Below are positions 10,711-19,137 of a DNA stretch of 64,000 nt, in pieces. A program made the translations under genes and the position numbers. The stretch's first letter is position 1, and every line of letters starts with the position of its first letter. Below the pieces are notes generated by a model. The model saw only the letters and a program-made list of their open reading frames with translations. It was not told the origin of the DNA and ran no database searches. Source of the stretch: Nocardia tengchongensis. Lineage in GTDB: Bacteria; Actinomycetota; Actinomycetes; Mycobacteriales; Mycobacteriaceae. The stretch covers positions 2,914,001-2,978,000 of the forward strand of contig NZ_CP074371.1 of NCBI RefSeq assembly GCF_018362975.1, read 5' to 3'.

Positions 10711-10961
10711 TCAGCCGATGGCGGCGAGGGCTTCCTTGACCTGAACCAGGGTCGGGTTGGTGGCGGTCGAGCCGTCCCGGTACTTCACGGTCGGCACAAC
10801 GTGATTGCCGTTGTTGACGCTGCCGACGAATTCGGCGGCCTCCGGTGGTCTTCGATGTCGATCACCTCGTAGGTGATCCCGGCCTCGTCGAGCTGGGTCT
10901 TGAGGCGGCGGCAGTAGCCGCACCAGGTCGTCGAGTACATGGTCAGATCGGTAGCAGTCAC
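10711..10961 (-). CDS. mrx1: mycoredoxin/glutaredoxin-like protein with suspected single-base frameshift (Rv3198A-like)
   Basis: Starting at GTG 10961 the minus strand reads MTATDLTMYSTTWCGYCRRL, a glutaredoxin fold with the WCGYC active site of mycoredoxin-1, which reduces mycothiol mixed disulfides. Near 10845 the frame shifts by one missing base. The next frame continues PEAAEFVGSVNNGNHVVP, matching the second half of mycoredoxin (cis-proline VP, GSVNNGN), to a stop at 10711. The intact protein would be about 83 residues, the normal family length. The break lies in CACCGGAGG where CACCCGGAGG would restore the frame. It keeps its conserved place between nudC and uvrD2. Confidence 0.85.
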
Positions 10962-11055
10962 GGTCGGTGCAACATACTCGCCGTCGATCGTGTTCCTGTC
11001 GCGGGGTCGGGTGTGAGCGGATCGACCCTGTTCGGAACCGATCGGAGATCAGGGG

Positions 11056-11086
11056 TTGACGGATAAATAGTAAGCGCGCATACTAA
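11056..11086 (+). promoter_or_regulatory. promoter with MarR-type palindromic operator
   Basis: TTGACG (11056-11061) is a good -35; CATACT (11079-11084) is a plausible -10 at 17 bp. TAGTAAGCGCGCATACTA (11068-11085) is an 18-bp palindrome with one mismatched pair that covers the spacer and the -10. The ATG of the first gene is 5 bp further on. Binding by the MarR protein of the same operon (11932-12399) would block polymerase; this is inferred, not shown. Confidence 0.65.
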
Positions 11087-11090
11087 TTGC

Positions 11091-11513
11091 ATGACGTTCA
11101 TCGCTGAAGCCTCCGCCACCTCGACCGCCGCTCCCGCCGCCTTCTTCGCCAAGTGGGCCGACATGGCCACCTGGCCCGAATGGAACCAGGACACCGAGTG
11201 GGTCACCCTCGAAGGCCCCTTCGTCCAGGGCGCGACCGGCGTCCTCAAGCCCAAGGGCGGACCCAAGACCAAGTTCGTGGTCACCAAGCTCACCGACACC
11301 GAGTTCATCGACTCGTCCAAGCTGATCGGCGCGCGGCTGATCTTCGCCCACGAGATCGCCACCATCGCTGGCTGCACCACCGTCACCGTCCGCGTCACCA
11401 TGGAAGGTCCGCTGCGCGGGCTCTGGAACAAGATCATGGGCGGCGGGTTGCGCGACTCGCTGCAGCGCGATGTCGACGCCCTGGTCGAGGCCGCCGAGGC
11501 GGTGCGGGTATGA
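11091..11513 (+). CDS. SRPBCC (START-like) family protein
   Basis: A 140-residue START/SRPBCC fold protein. The start MTFIAEASATSTAAPAAFFAKWADMATWPEW has the usual beta1-alpha1 pattern with a W-P-x-W element near residue 28. A conserved C-terminal helix (GGGLRDSLQRDVDALVEAA) closes the hydrophobic cavity. Such proteins bind or modify small hydrophobic ligands; no catalytic residue is recognisable. It is the first gene of a three-gene operon (SRPBCC, EVE, MarR) joined by 4-bp overlaps. The promoter carries a palindrome likely bound by the MarR protein. Confidence 0.82.
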   Translation: MTFIAEASATSTAAPAAFFAKWADMATWPEWNQDTEWVTLEGPFVQGATGVLKPKGGPKTKFVVTKLTDTEFIDSSKLIGARLIFAHEIATIAGCTTVTVRVTMEGPLRGLWNKIMGGGLRDSLQRDVDALVEAAEAVRV

Positions 11514-11935
11514 GCACCCGGTACTGGCTGGCCGTGGTCTCCCGCGACCACGTCCGGCGCGGCGTGGAACTCGGCTTCGCACAAGCCAATCACGGCAAAC
11601 GCGCCGCGGTCGAACGGATGAGCGCCGGCGACGGACTCGTCTACTACTCGCCCCGCACCGGCATGCGCGAGGGCGAACCGATCAAATCCTTCACCGCCCT
11701 CGGCACCATCGCCGAGGGCCCGGCCTGGCAGGTCGAGGAACAGGGGGGCTGCTTCCGCCCCTGGCGGCGCGCGGTCGACTACGACCGCGACGCCCGTCAG
11801 GTCCCCATCGACGACCTGCGCACCGAACTGGACCTGACCAGCGTCCCCAACTGGGGCATCGTGTTGCGGCGCGGCCTGGTCGAACTCACCGCACACGACT
11901 TCGAACTCATCTCCCGCGCTATGGTCGGCCAGTGA
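11510..11935 (+). CDS. EVE domain protein (UPF0310 family)
   Basis: A 141-residue single-domain protein. RYWLAVVSRDHVRRGVELGF at the N-terminus, GDGLVYYSPRTG near residue 40 and the WGIVLRRGLVEL stretch near 118 match UPF0310/EVE proteins. These have a PUA-like fold that in studied cases reads modified bases in nucleic acids. No nuclease or other partner is fused, unlike EVE proteins in restriction systems. ATG 11510 overlaps the previous stop (ATGA) and its stop overlaps the MarR GTG, so all three are coupled. A role for a modified-base reader with SRPBCC and MarR proteins is not obvious. Confidence 0.85.
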   Translation: MSTRYWLAVVSRDHVRRGVELGFAQANHGKRAAVERMSAGDGLVYYSPRTGMREGEPIKSFTALGTIAEGPAWQVEEQGGCFRPWRRAVDYDRDARQVPIDDLRTELDLTSVPNWGIVLRRGLVELTAHDFELISRAMVGQ

Positions 11936-12399
11936 CGAATGGCGGACTACACACGGAGTTCGACGACGCCGACGAAAGCCCCGGTCTCTTGCTCTGGCAG
12001 GTGACCAATCGCTGGCAGGCCGCGCAACGCGCGGCCCTCGCCCCCTTCGACCTGACCCACGTCCAATTCGTGCTGCTCGCCGCCCTGACCTGGCTCACCG
12101 GCCGGTCCGGCGGCGACCCCGTCACCCAGCGCGACGTCGCCGACCAGGCCGCCACCGACCCCATGATGACCTCCCAGGTGCTGCGCACCCTGGAACAGAA
12201 GGGCCTGCTCGAACGCCACGACCACCCGACCGACAAGCGCGCCAAATCCCTGCTCCCCACCGAAGCCGGAGCCGCCCTGGTCAATCGCGCCATCGGAGCC
12301 GTCGAAGGCTGCGACCGCGAATTCTTCGAACCCCTGGGCGACCAGACCCCCCGCTTCACCGCCGCCCTGCGCCGCCTACGCGACCGCGACTCCGACTGA
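11932..12399 (+). CDS. MarR family transcriptional regulator
   Basis: A 155-residue winged-helix regulator. LTHVQFVLLAALTWL (about 41-55) leads into the wHTH: VTQRDVADQAATDPMMTSQVLRTLEQKGLLERHDHPTDKR. The TDPMMTSQVLRTLE recognition helix and DKRAK wing are typical. GTG 11932 overlaps the EVE stop by 4 bp. As the last gene of an operon whose promoter carries an 18-bp palindrome, it is likely an autorepressor released by a small ligand, possibly one the SRPBCC protein also binds. It ends 41 bp before the convergent ltrA-like gene. Confidence 0.9.
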   Translation: MTNGGLHTEFDDADESPGLLLWQVTNRWQAAQRAALAPFDLTHVQFVLLAALTWLTGRSGGDPVTQRDVADQAATDPMMTSQVLRTLEQKGLLERHDHPTDKRAKSLLPTEAGAALVNRAIGAVEGCDREFFEPLGDQTPRFTAALRRLRDRDSD

Positions 12400-12440
12400 G
12401 CCCGAACGGTTGTGGTGTGAGTGATCCGAGTGGCCGGACG

Positions 12441-13265
12441 TCAGGCCGCTGATCCTCGCGGGACCCGGCGCGGGCGGTCGGGGCCGGAGCTGTTGCCCCA
12501 CTTGCCCGCCGCCCAGGTCTCCCACAGCAGCGGCCAGACCACCAGTACCGCCACGGCGCCGACCAGGGGCAACGCTGTCAGATGCGGGGCGAAGAAGCCG
12601 AGCAGGACGGCCAGCACCGCGCCCGGCAGCGGCCAGACCAGCGTCCAGCGCCAACCGGCGCCACTGCGCACGCCGCTCAGGCCGATCACCGCGAAATAGC
12701 ATGCGGCGCCGCCGCACAACGCCCAGCCGACACCTGTACTCAGGTGCCCGTGCGCGTGGTCCAGCGCCAGGCCCAAGCCCGCCGCGAGCGTGGCCAGGCC
12801 GCCGGTGATGCCGCAGTGGGTGAGCATGATGCGCTGCCAGGGCTCGTCGGCGCCGGCGGCGGCCTCGGTCATCAAGCGGGGCACGAAACCGAACAGCAGG
12901 GTCAGCGCCCAGAGCCCGGCCAGGATCACGAACGCCGCGAAGGCCAGGCCCAGCACGGCCGCGGTCCACGCCTGCCCGCCCAGCCCCAGCATCGCGGCCA
13001 GCATCAACGCCACCCGGGTCTGGTCGCGGGCGATATTGCCGTACAGGGTGATACAGGCCCAGACCATCCAGAACGCCAGGTAGAGCACCACGTACAGGCC
13101 CACGTCACCCAGCGACGGCCCCCGATGCAGCAGGTGCGTCAGCTGACCGATGCCCGCCACCGCGACCAGGTCGAAGAACAACTCCATCCAGCTCGCGTGG
13201 CGCTCGTGCGTCCCCGATGTCTCGGCGCTCCCGGCATCGGGCGTCTCAGGCGTCTCATCGACCAC
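12441..13265 (-). CDS. short LtrA-like membrane protein
   Basis: 274 residues with about seven hydrophobic segments. The N-terminal [22 protein letters not shown] is the LtrA signature (low temperature requirement protein A; usual form LELFFDLVFV). LtrA proteins are normally near 390 residues, so this is a shortened member. The helix ending [14 protein letters not shown] (about 145) runs straight into [21 protein letters not shown], consistent with missing central helices. Function of the family is unknown. GTG start at 13265; convergent with the MarR gene and divergent from uvrD2. Confidence 0.75.
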   Translation of the reverse strand: MVDETPETPDAGSAETSGTHERHASWMELFFDLVAVAGIGQLTHLLHRGPSLGDVGLYVVLYLAFWMVWACITLYGNIARDQTRVALMLAAMLGLGGQAWTAAVLGLAFAAFVILAGLWALTLLFGFVPRLMTEAAAGADEPWQRIMLTHCGITGGLATLAAGLGLALDHAHGHLSTGVGWALCGGAACYFAVIGLSGVRSGAGWRWTLVWPLPGAVLAVLLGFFAPHLTALPLVGAVAVLVVWPLLWETWAAGKWGNSSGPDRPRRVPRGSAA

Positions 13266-13376
13266 GTCCGCACGCTAACGCACCATTCGCCGCATCGGCC
13301 CGATCCTGTGTCGCCACGACGGTGCCGTTTCCCGCCACCGCGCGGATGGCCGCCGACTGTGTCGGAGTGCGCTGTC

Positions 13377-15535
13377 ATGATGGAGCGCGTGACTGCCGCG
13401 ACCACCCAGGCCCAGCTCCGGCTCGACGACCTCGATGCCGAGCAGGCGGCGGCCGTGCGCGCACCCCGGGGACCGGTCTGCGTGCTGGCCGGCGCGGGCA
13501 CCGGCAAGACCCGCACCATCACCCATCGCATCGCGCACCTGGTGTCGGCCGGGCACGTGCGGGCCGATCAGGTGCTGTCGGTGACCTTCACCGCCCGCGC
13601 GGCGGGGGAGCTGCGGAACCGGTTGCGGGCGCTGGGGTTGAGCGGGGAGGCCGGGCAGGTGCAGGCGCGCACCTTCCACGCGGCCGCGCTGCGGCAGCTC
13701 AAATACTTCTGGCCGCAGGTCGTCGGTGACGTGCCGTGGCGGCTGATCGACGGCAAGTTCCCGATCGTGGCCCAGGCCGCGGGCCGGGCGGGCCTGCCCA
13801 CCGACACCGACAGCCTGCGCGATCTGATCAGCGAGATCGAATGGGCCAAGGGCTCGCTCATCGCGCCCGAGGACTACGCCGGCGAGGTCGGCCGCCGCCA
13901 CCGCGACGTGCCCTACGAGGCCAAGAAGGTCTCGGCGGTCTACACCTACTACGAGGCGCTGAAGAACACCCCCGACGGTCTGCTGCTCGATTTCGACGAT
14001 CTGCTGCTGCACACCGCCGCCGCGTTGGAGGACTACTCCTCGGTGGCCGAGGAGTTCCGCGGCCGCTACCGGTGTTTCGTGGTGGACGAATACCAGGACG
14101 TCACCCCGCTGCAGCAGCGGGTGCTCGACGCCTGGCTCGGCGATCGCGACGATCTGACCGTGGTCGGTGACGCCAACCAGACCATCTACTCCTTCACCGG
14201 CGCCAGTCCGTCCTTCCTGCTGGACTTCTCGCGGCGCTTCCGGAGGCCGCGGTGGTCCGCCTGGAACGCGACTACCGCTCCACCCCGCAGGTGGTGTCGC
14301 TGGCCAACCGGGTGATCGGCGCGGCCCGCGGCCGCATCGCGGGCACCAGGCTGCAGCTCATCGGCCAGCGCCCCGACGGCCCGGAACCGGCCTTCGCCGA
14401 ATACGACGACGAACCCGCCGAGGCCGCCGCGGTCGCCAAGGCGGTCGCCAAGCTCCTCGGAAACGGTGTTCCCGCAGCGGAAATCGCCATCCTGTACCGC
14501 ATCAACGCGCAGTCGGAGGGCTACGAGCAGGCGCTCACCGAGGCGGGCATCCCGTATCAGGTGCGCGGCGGCGAGGGCTTCTTCCAGCGTCCCGAGGTGC
14601 GGCAGGCGGTGTCCGCGCTGCGCACCGCCGCCAATCGCGACGACCTGCCCGACGCGCGTGGCGCGAAGCTGGTCACCCTGGTGCGCGCGGCCCTGGCCGG
14701 GGTCGGGCTCACCAAGGAGGAACCGGTCGGCGTGCAGGCTCGCGAGAAGTGGGCCTCGCTGGTGGCGCTGGTGGCGCTCACCGAGGAACTCGCCGAGGCC
14801 GAACCCGAGCTCGACCTGAGCGGGCTGCTGCGCGAGCTGGCCGCCCGCGCCGAGGCCCGGCACCCACCGACCGTGCAGGGCGTCACGCTGGCCTCGCTGC
14901 ACGCGGCCAAGGGCCTGGAGTGGGACGCGGTCTTCCTGGTCGGTCTGGCCGACGGCACCATGCCCATTCAGCATGTGCTCGGCCCGGATTCGACGGTGTC
15001 CGACGAGGCCGCGCTGGAGGAGGAGCGCCGGCTGCTCTACGTCGGCGTCACCCGCGCGCGCGAGCACCTCCAATTGTCCTGGGCGCTGGCCCGATCCGCG
15101 GGCGGGCGCAAGGTGCGCCGCCGCTCCCGGTTCCTGATCGGCCTGGTCCCCGACGACTCCCCGGCCTCGCGCATCGCCACCCACACCACCGAACGCCCCA
15201 GCGGGCCCAAACGGGTCCACCCGACCTGCCGGATCTGCGGCCGCCCGCTGCTGAACACCCAGGCCACCATGCTCGGCCGCTGTTCGCGCTGCCCGGCCGA
15301 CGTGGACACCGGACTGCTCGAAGCGCTCAAGGAGTGGCGCAAGGAGAAGGCCGACGAGCTGAAGGTGCCCCATTTCGTGGTATTCAGCGATACGACCTTG
15401 ACAGCCATCGCCGAACAACGCCCGGCCGACGATCGTGCCCTGGTCGCGATACCCGGGATCGGCGCGAAGAAGCTGCAGACCTACGGCGCGGACGTGCTCG
15501 CCGTTGTGAGGTCGAAAACCGCAGGTCAAAAATAG
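13377..15535 (+). CDS. uvrD2: ATP-dependent DNA helicase UvrD2 with suspected single-base frameshift
   Basis: Superfamily 1 helicase of about 719 residues, close to mycobacterial UvrD2 (Rv3198c). Walker A GAGTGKT is at 39-45, motif [10 protein letters not shown] near 238, motif [18 protein letters not shown] near 262. At the C-terminus a CRIC...CSRC tetracysteine module (about 615-640) and an HRDC domain ([17 protein letters not shown]) are diagnostic for UvrD2. The frame breaks near 14240: SRRF is followed in the next frame by [16 protein letters not shown]; one C added to TTCCGGAGG restores it. Starts at ATG 13377 or 13380, or GTG 13389. The 3' end overlaps the whiB7 promoter. Confidence 0.9.
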
Positions 15536-15565
15536 GTTGTGTGTATCTGTATGGATACCTAATGT
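15526..15565 (+). promoter_or_regulatory. whiB7 promoter with AT-rich upstream element
   Basis: TTGTGT (15537-15542) and TAATGT (15560-15565) form a -35/-10 pair with a 17-bp spacer. The A/T run CAAAAATA lies just upstream of the -35. WhiB7-activated promoters carry such an AT-rich patch near the -35, bound by the AT-hook, so this fits positive autoregulation. It overlaps the last codons of uvrD2. Confidence 0.7.
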
Positions 15566-15640
15566 GGTTCAGGTGCACAGGGGAAGACCCCGCGCGCACC
15601 AAGCACTGATCGCAAACGAGTGAAGGAGGGAGGCAGACCA

Positions 15641-16018
15641 ATGAACAACAACGCATGCATCGCATCGACCGGCATCAGTGCCGGCCGCGTCAGCATGACG
15701 TCCGTCATGTCCGTTGCGCCCGTCTCCCTGGGGATCCTCGCTTCGCAGGGGATTCGTCTGTCCGGCATGGGTGGCGATCTTGGTCTTCAGGTCTTTGCAA
15801 GCAAAGCCCAAGCGGATCAGCAGATCGTGATCAAGCAGGACAAGCCCAAGGGCTACTGGTTCCCGGCAGCGGCAGTCGTTGACAACAACGCCGTCGCCGT
15901 CGAAACCGTCACAGGCGCAACCGGATCCGAGCGACCGGTGCATCTGCTGGCAGCCCGCCCCAACACCACCGACCCAGCGTCCGTGAACAGGAGTCGACAC
16001 CGAAGTCGACTCAGGTAG
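15641..16018 (+). CDS. upstream ORF in the whiB7 leader
   Basis: A 125-codon ORF beginning MNNNACIASTGISAGR, preceded by an excellent Shine-Dalgarno (AAGGAGGGAGG at 15623-15633). It ends 20 nt before the leader terminator. Mycobacterial and related whiB7 leaders contain a translated uORF whose slow translation under ribosome stress prevents premature termination. Position, strong ribosome site and the following terminator support this role. The peptide has no recognised domain; the second half is rich in Ala, Val and Lys (IVIKQDKPKGYWFP). It could alternatively be an ordinary small protein. Much of the 3' part may be translated only for its regulatory effect. Confidence 0.6.
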   Translation: MNNNACIASTGISAGRVSMTSVMSVAPVSLGILASQGIRLSGMGGDLGLQVFASKAQADQQIVIKQDKPKGYWFPAAAVVDNNAVAVETVTGATGSERPVHLLAARPNTTDPASVNRSRHRSRLR

Positions 16019-16038
16019 GGATTCAGTCTCAGACCTCC

Positions 16039-16082
16039 TGGCCACGGATCGCGACAGACGCGAAACCGTGGCCATTGTTTTA
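16039..16082 (+). terminator. attenuator terminator in the whiB7 leader
   Basis: TGGCCACGG (16039-16047) pairs perfectly with CCGTGGCCA (16066-16074), followed by TTGTTTTAT: a Rho-independent terminator upstream of whiB7. Loop bases 16059-16068 (CGCGAAACCG) are also exactly complementary to 16103-16112, so an alternative fold is possible in read-through RNA. Termination here unless uORF translation is perturbed is the known logic of whiB7 leaders. Confidence 0.75.
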
Positions 16083-16153
16083 TCGGCCTCCAGCCACGGC
16101 ACCGGTTTCGCGAAACCTACGAACGACCGATGCACGAGCTGAAGGAGAACGAC

Positions 16154-16471
16154 GTGTCCACCACGGTCATCCGTGAACGAGTGACATGCCGCAACACCGT
16201 GGCCAACACGACCGCCCGCACCCGCCGGACGGTTACGATCAGCGTCCCTTGCCGCGCCGGCAACCCGGACCTCTGGTTCGCCGAGTCCCCGGCCCAGCTG
16301 GAAGAGGCGAAGGCGCTGTGCGCCAGCTGCCCGATTCGTCAGGGCTGCTTGTCCGCCGCGCTGGATCGCGCCGAGCCGTGGGGTGTCTGGGGCGGTGAGA
16401 TCTTCGACCAGGGTGTCGTGATCGCCCGCAAGCGCCCGCGTGGCCGCCCGCGCAAGGTCGCGGTGGCATGA
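16154..16471 (+). CDS. whiB7: WhiB7 transcriptional regulator of intrinsic antibiotic resistance
   Basis: 105 residues from GTG 16154, chosen because GAAGGAGAA lies 4-12 bp upstream; ATG 16130 is in frame but has no ribosome site. Four cysteines that ligate a [4Fe-4S] cluster are visible: one in VPCRAGNPDLWF and three in CASCPIRQGC. GVWGGE is the WhiB turn that contacts the primary sigma factor. The C-terminal RGRPRK is the AT-hook unique to WhiB7. It activates resistance genes (ABC-F, methyltransferases, efflux) when ribosomes are inhibited. The ABC-F gene at 31625 is a possible target, although its promoter lacks a clear AT-rich patch. Confidence 0.97.
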   Translation: MSTTVIRERVTCRNTVANTTARTRRTVTISVPCRAGNPDLWFAESPAQLEEAKALCASCPIRQGCLSAALDRAEPWGVWGGEIFDQGVVIARKRPRGRPRKVAVA

Positions 16472-16503
16472 CCGCCCCGGCTTCCGGGGGACTAGTACGC
16501 ATA

Positions 16504-16537
16504 CGGCCCGCTTACCTGAAGGTAGGCGGGCCGTTTT
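16504..16537. terminator. terminator after whiB7
   Basis: CGGCCCGCTTACC pairs with GGTAGGCGGGCCG around a TGAA loop (one mismatch), followed by TTTT. It separates whiB7 from the convergent Rv3197-like gene and can act in both directions. Confidence 0.8.
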
Positions 16538-16562
16538 GCGTCGCAACGACTTTCGAGCGGCG

Positions 16563-17996
16563 CTAGCCGACGGCGCGGCGGGTTTCGGCGTAGCCGGGGA
16601 CCCAGTCGTTCATCAGTTTCATGAAGGGGACTTCGGCGTCGAGCTGGGCGCAGATGCCGACCGAGCCGCCCAGGACCCGGAAGATCATCACGTGTTCGGC
16701 CGGAAGTTGCAGGGAGCGGGCCGTTTTCATCATCTCGGCATTGGAGATGTCGGTGGCCTTGCCCGCCACGCGCTGCATCCAGCGCCGGGTGAAGTGGAAG
16801 GTCTCGGTCCGGATGGGGTCGGTGAAGGGGCGGAGATAATCCTGAATCTCCTGGATGCTCACCGTCTTTCCAGGGATGACCCAGCCGTGGTCGTGCAGCA
16901 GCGCCACCACTTCGTCATAGCGCTCCTCGACCTCGAGCGCCACCAGTTCGCCCAGCACCTTGGGGAAGCCATTGGGCAGCGGCGCGCACGCGCCGTAGTC
17001 GATGACCGCGAGCCGGCCGTCCTCGAGCATCATGAAGTTGCCCGGATGCGGATCGGCGTGCAGCAGGCCCGCGATGGCCGGTGAGCTGAAATGGAATTCG
17101 CCCATCAGCGCCGCGACCCGATTGCGCAGCTCGACGGTGCCCTCCGGATCGGCCATGCCGCGCTGAATGATCTGCGAGACCGGGGTGGCGTTGTCGAGCC
17201 ACTCGGTGACGATCACCTTCGGGGCGCTGGCCACCACCTTCGGCACCACGAAGCGCGGATGCCCGTTGAAGGCCTTGGCGAACTGCCGCTGGTGCCCGGC
17301 CTCGATGCGATAGTCGAGCTCTTCCTCGGTGCGCTCGCTGATCTCGGCGAGAATCGGCTTGATCTCCGCGCCCGGGATCAGCGCGCTCATCATGCCGGCC
17401 ATCCGGTTCAGTGTCTTGAGATCGGCGCGCAGCGCCTCGTCGGCGCCCGGGTACTGCACCTTCACAGCGACCACCCGGCCGTCGGACCAGACCGCCTTGT
17501 GCACCTGGCCGATGCTCGCCGACGCGGTGGGCTGGTCGTCGAATTCCCGGAAGCGTTGCCGCCAGCCGGTTCCCAGCTGCTGATCGAGCTGCCGGTGCAC
17601 GGCCGCCACCGGCATGGGCGGCGCGGCCGCCTGCAGTTTGGTGAGCGCCTCGCGGTAGTGCTCGCCGAACTCCTCGGGGACGGCGGCTTCCATCACCGAG
17701 AGCGCCTGGCCGAACTTCATGGCCCCGCCCTTGAGCTCACCGAGCACCGCGAAGAGCTGTTCGGCGGCCTTCTGGTTCAGCTCGGCGTTGATCTCCTGCT
17801 TGTCGCCCCCGGCAAGTTTGCGGCCGAATCCGACAGCCGCCCGCCCCGCGATGCCGAGCGGAATCTTGGCCAGCTTGGCGTTGCGGGAAGAGCGCTTGCT
17901 CACAATCTCTGACACGTTCCCATCATGCCGATGTCCCAGACGGTTCGCCATGGGATTCGGGTGTTCTGCCGGGTAGCGGGCCGGAGTGGTTTCCAT
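16563..17996 (-). CDS. UbiB/ADCK-type atypical kinase family protein (Rv3197-like)
   Basis: About 477 residues of the ABC1/ADCK (UbiB) family. KGGAMKFGQALS (about 90) resembles the family KxGQ motif; SASIGQVHKAVW (about 150) is the Ala/Ser-rich nucleotide loop; VVAVKVQYPG carries the lysine; LLHADPHPGNFMM is the catalytic-loop equivalent and VIDYGACAP the DFG equivalent. Related proteins act as ATPases in isoprenoid-quinone pathways. In M. tuberculosis this gene (Rv3197) adjoins whiB7 and has been discussed in macrolide tolerance. The ATG at 17996 overlaps the upstream stop (TGATG); an internal ATG at 17951 is the alternative start. Confidence 0.88.
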   Translation of the reverse strand: METTPARYPAEHPNPMANRLGHRHDGNVSEIVSKRSSRNAKLAKIPLGIAGRAAVGFGRKLAGGDKQEINAELNQKAAEQLFAVLGELKGGAMKFGQALSVMEAAVPEEFGEHYREALTKLQAAAPPMPVAAVHRQLDQQLGTGWRQRFREFDDQPTASASIGQVHKAVWSDGRVVAVKVQYPGADEALRADLKTLNRMAGMMSALIPGAEIKPILAEISERTEEELDYRIEAGHQRQFAKAFNGHPRFVVPKVVASAPKVIVTEWLDNATPVSQIIQRGMADPEGTVELRNRVAALMGEFHFSSPAIAGLLHADPHPGNFMMLEDGRLAVIDYGACAPLPNGFPKVLGELVALEVEERYDEVVALLHDHGWVIPGKTVSIQEIQDYLRPFTDPIRTETFHFTRRWMQRVAGKATDISNAEMMKTARSLQLPAEHVMIFRVLGGSVGICAQLDAEVPFMKLMNDWVPGYAETRRAVG

Positions 17997-18826
17997 CACA
18001 CCACCGCGCTCGCGCCGCAACCGCAGTCCGGGTGCGCCGACCACGGCCGCCGATCCAGGTGCGGGGTCTCCGGATCCCACTCCAGGGTGGCGTTCAAACT
18101 CGCAGGTGGCCGCTCCGCGGGGCCGCGGGACACGGTCTCGATCTCGCGCAGCGCCAGGGCCGCGGTCAGGGCGATCACCGCGGGGGAGGCGCAACCGACC
18201 CGGCCCAGCAGCTGCGCGGCCAACTGCGGCCAGGCCGGTTCGGCGGCGGTGCGGTACAGATCCGCGCAACGCAGGCAACCGGTTTCGCCCGGCAGCACCA
18301 GCGGGCCGACGATGCCGCGACCGTCCCGGAGGCGTACCTGCAGATGCGGGATGCGGCGGCGCATGAGGTCGGCGACCAGGCCCGGATCGGGCACCAGGGT
18401 GTCGGACAGCACCAGCAGATCCGGGCGTTCCGCCTCGCTCCCGCCCCGGCCCGGGGCGCTCGGATGCCCGTGGGAGTGCTTGGCCCGCAGCCCAATTCGG
18501 TGCAGCCCGTCGAGCAATGCGTCGGCGCACGGGCCGCGCCCGTGCACGCGCACCACCCGCAGCCGGGCCCGCGGTTCCGGGGCCGCCAGCAGATCGGCGG
18601 CCGCCAGCTCCCGCAGGAGCGTGCGCGTGTGCTCGATCTCGAAGCCCAGCTCCCGTGCCCGCCAGAGGATCTCGGACTCTGCGCGGGAACCGTCCAGCAG
18701 CCGCAGCAGGGCGGGCACCGCGTCAACGGGACCGGGCGGGCGCAGAAAGACCGCGTGCTCCGGGCTCCAACCCAACTGCACCACGCCATTCGGGCGCACC
18801 AGCACGGTGATGCGGGGATGCAGCAT
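17996..18826 (-). CDS. ThiF/cyclodehydratase-related zinc protein (Rv3196-like)
   Basis: About 276 residues from ATG 18826, which has CGGAG eight bases upstream. The core resembles the E1-like/leader-binding part of RiPP cyclodehydratases: a beta-rich N-terminal region (ITVLVRPNGVVQLGW), a degenerate Rossmann segment (RVVRVHGRGPCADALL), then GETGCLRCADLYR and C-terminal HPDCGCG, which together supply four zinc-ligating cysteines. The adenylation Gly-rich loop is not intact, so catalysis is doubtful. The frame stays open upstream to ATG 19060, adding a Thr/Ala/Pro-rich stretch of about 78 residues that is more likely untranslated or dispensable. Stop overlaps the next start (TGATG). Confidence 0.75.
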   Translation of the reverse strand: MLHPRITVLVRPNGVVQLGWSPEHAVFLRPPGPVDAVPALLRLLDGSRAESEILWRARELGFEIEHTRTLLRELAAADLLAAPEPRARLRVVRVHGRGPCADALLDGLHRIGLRAKHSHGHPSAPGRGGSEAERPDLLVLSDTLVPDPGLVADLMRRRIPHLQVRLRDGRGIVGPLVLPGETGCLRCADLYRTAAEPAWPQLAAQLLGRVGCASPAVIALTAALALREIETVSRGPAERPPASLNATLEWDPETPHLDRRPWSAHPDCGCGASAVV

Positions 18827-18899
18827 CGGGCTCCGGTCGACCGTCGCCGCGGCACGGTCGGATGCCGCTGTCGTTCGAGTGGAAGCCGCGCTGGTCCCT

Positions 18900-19060
18900 G
18901 CGGCGTCAGCGCTGATGCGTGGGGGAGCTGTGCTGGCGCGTGGCGGAGTTGTGCTGGCGCGTTCGGGAGCCGCGCCGGTCCGTGGCGTGCGTGGGGGAGT
19001 TGCGCTGGTCTGCGCAGGAGTCGCGCTGGTGCGTGGGGAGGTCGCTGCCGTCATGTACAC
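18900..19060. repeat. low-complexity tandem-like repeat upstream of the Rv3196-like gene
   Basis: Imperfect units built on GAGTTGTGCTGGCGCGT and GGGAGCCGCGCCGGTC recur about six times. On the minus strand they would encode Thr-Ser-Ala-Thr-Pro-Pro-Arg units. This may be a length-variable N-terminal extension or simply repeat DNA. Confidence 0.5.
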
Positions 19061-19137
19061 AGCCTGCGCGCCCCCGGAAACGCGGAAACCCGCGAAAACG
19101 CTTGTTCATCAGCGCTTTCGCGGGTTATCCACAACTT

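Noticed and set aside
16059..16112. Classical antiterminator for whiB7
   Set aside because: The complementary arm 16103-16112 lies downstream of the terminator, so it cannot form before termination is decided. It may matter only in read-through RNA.
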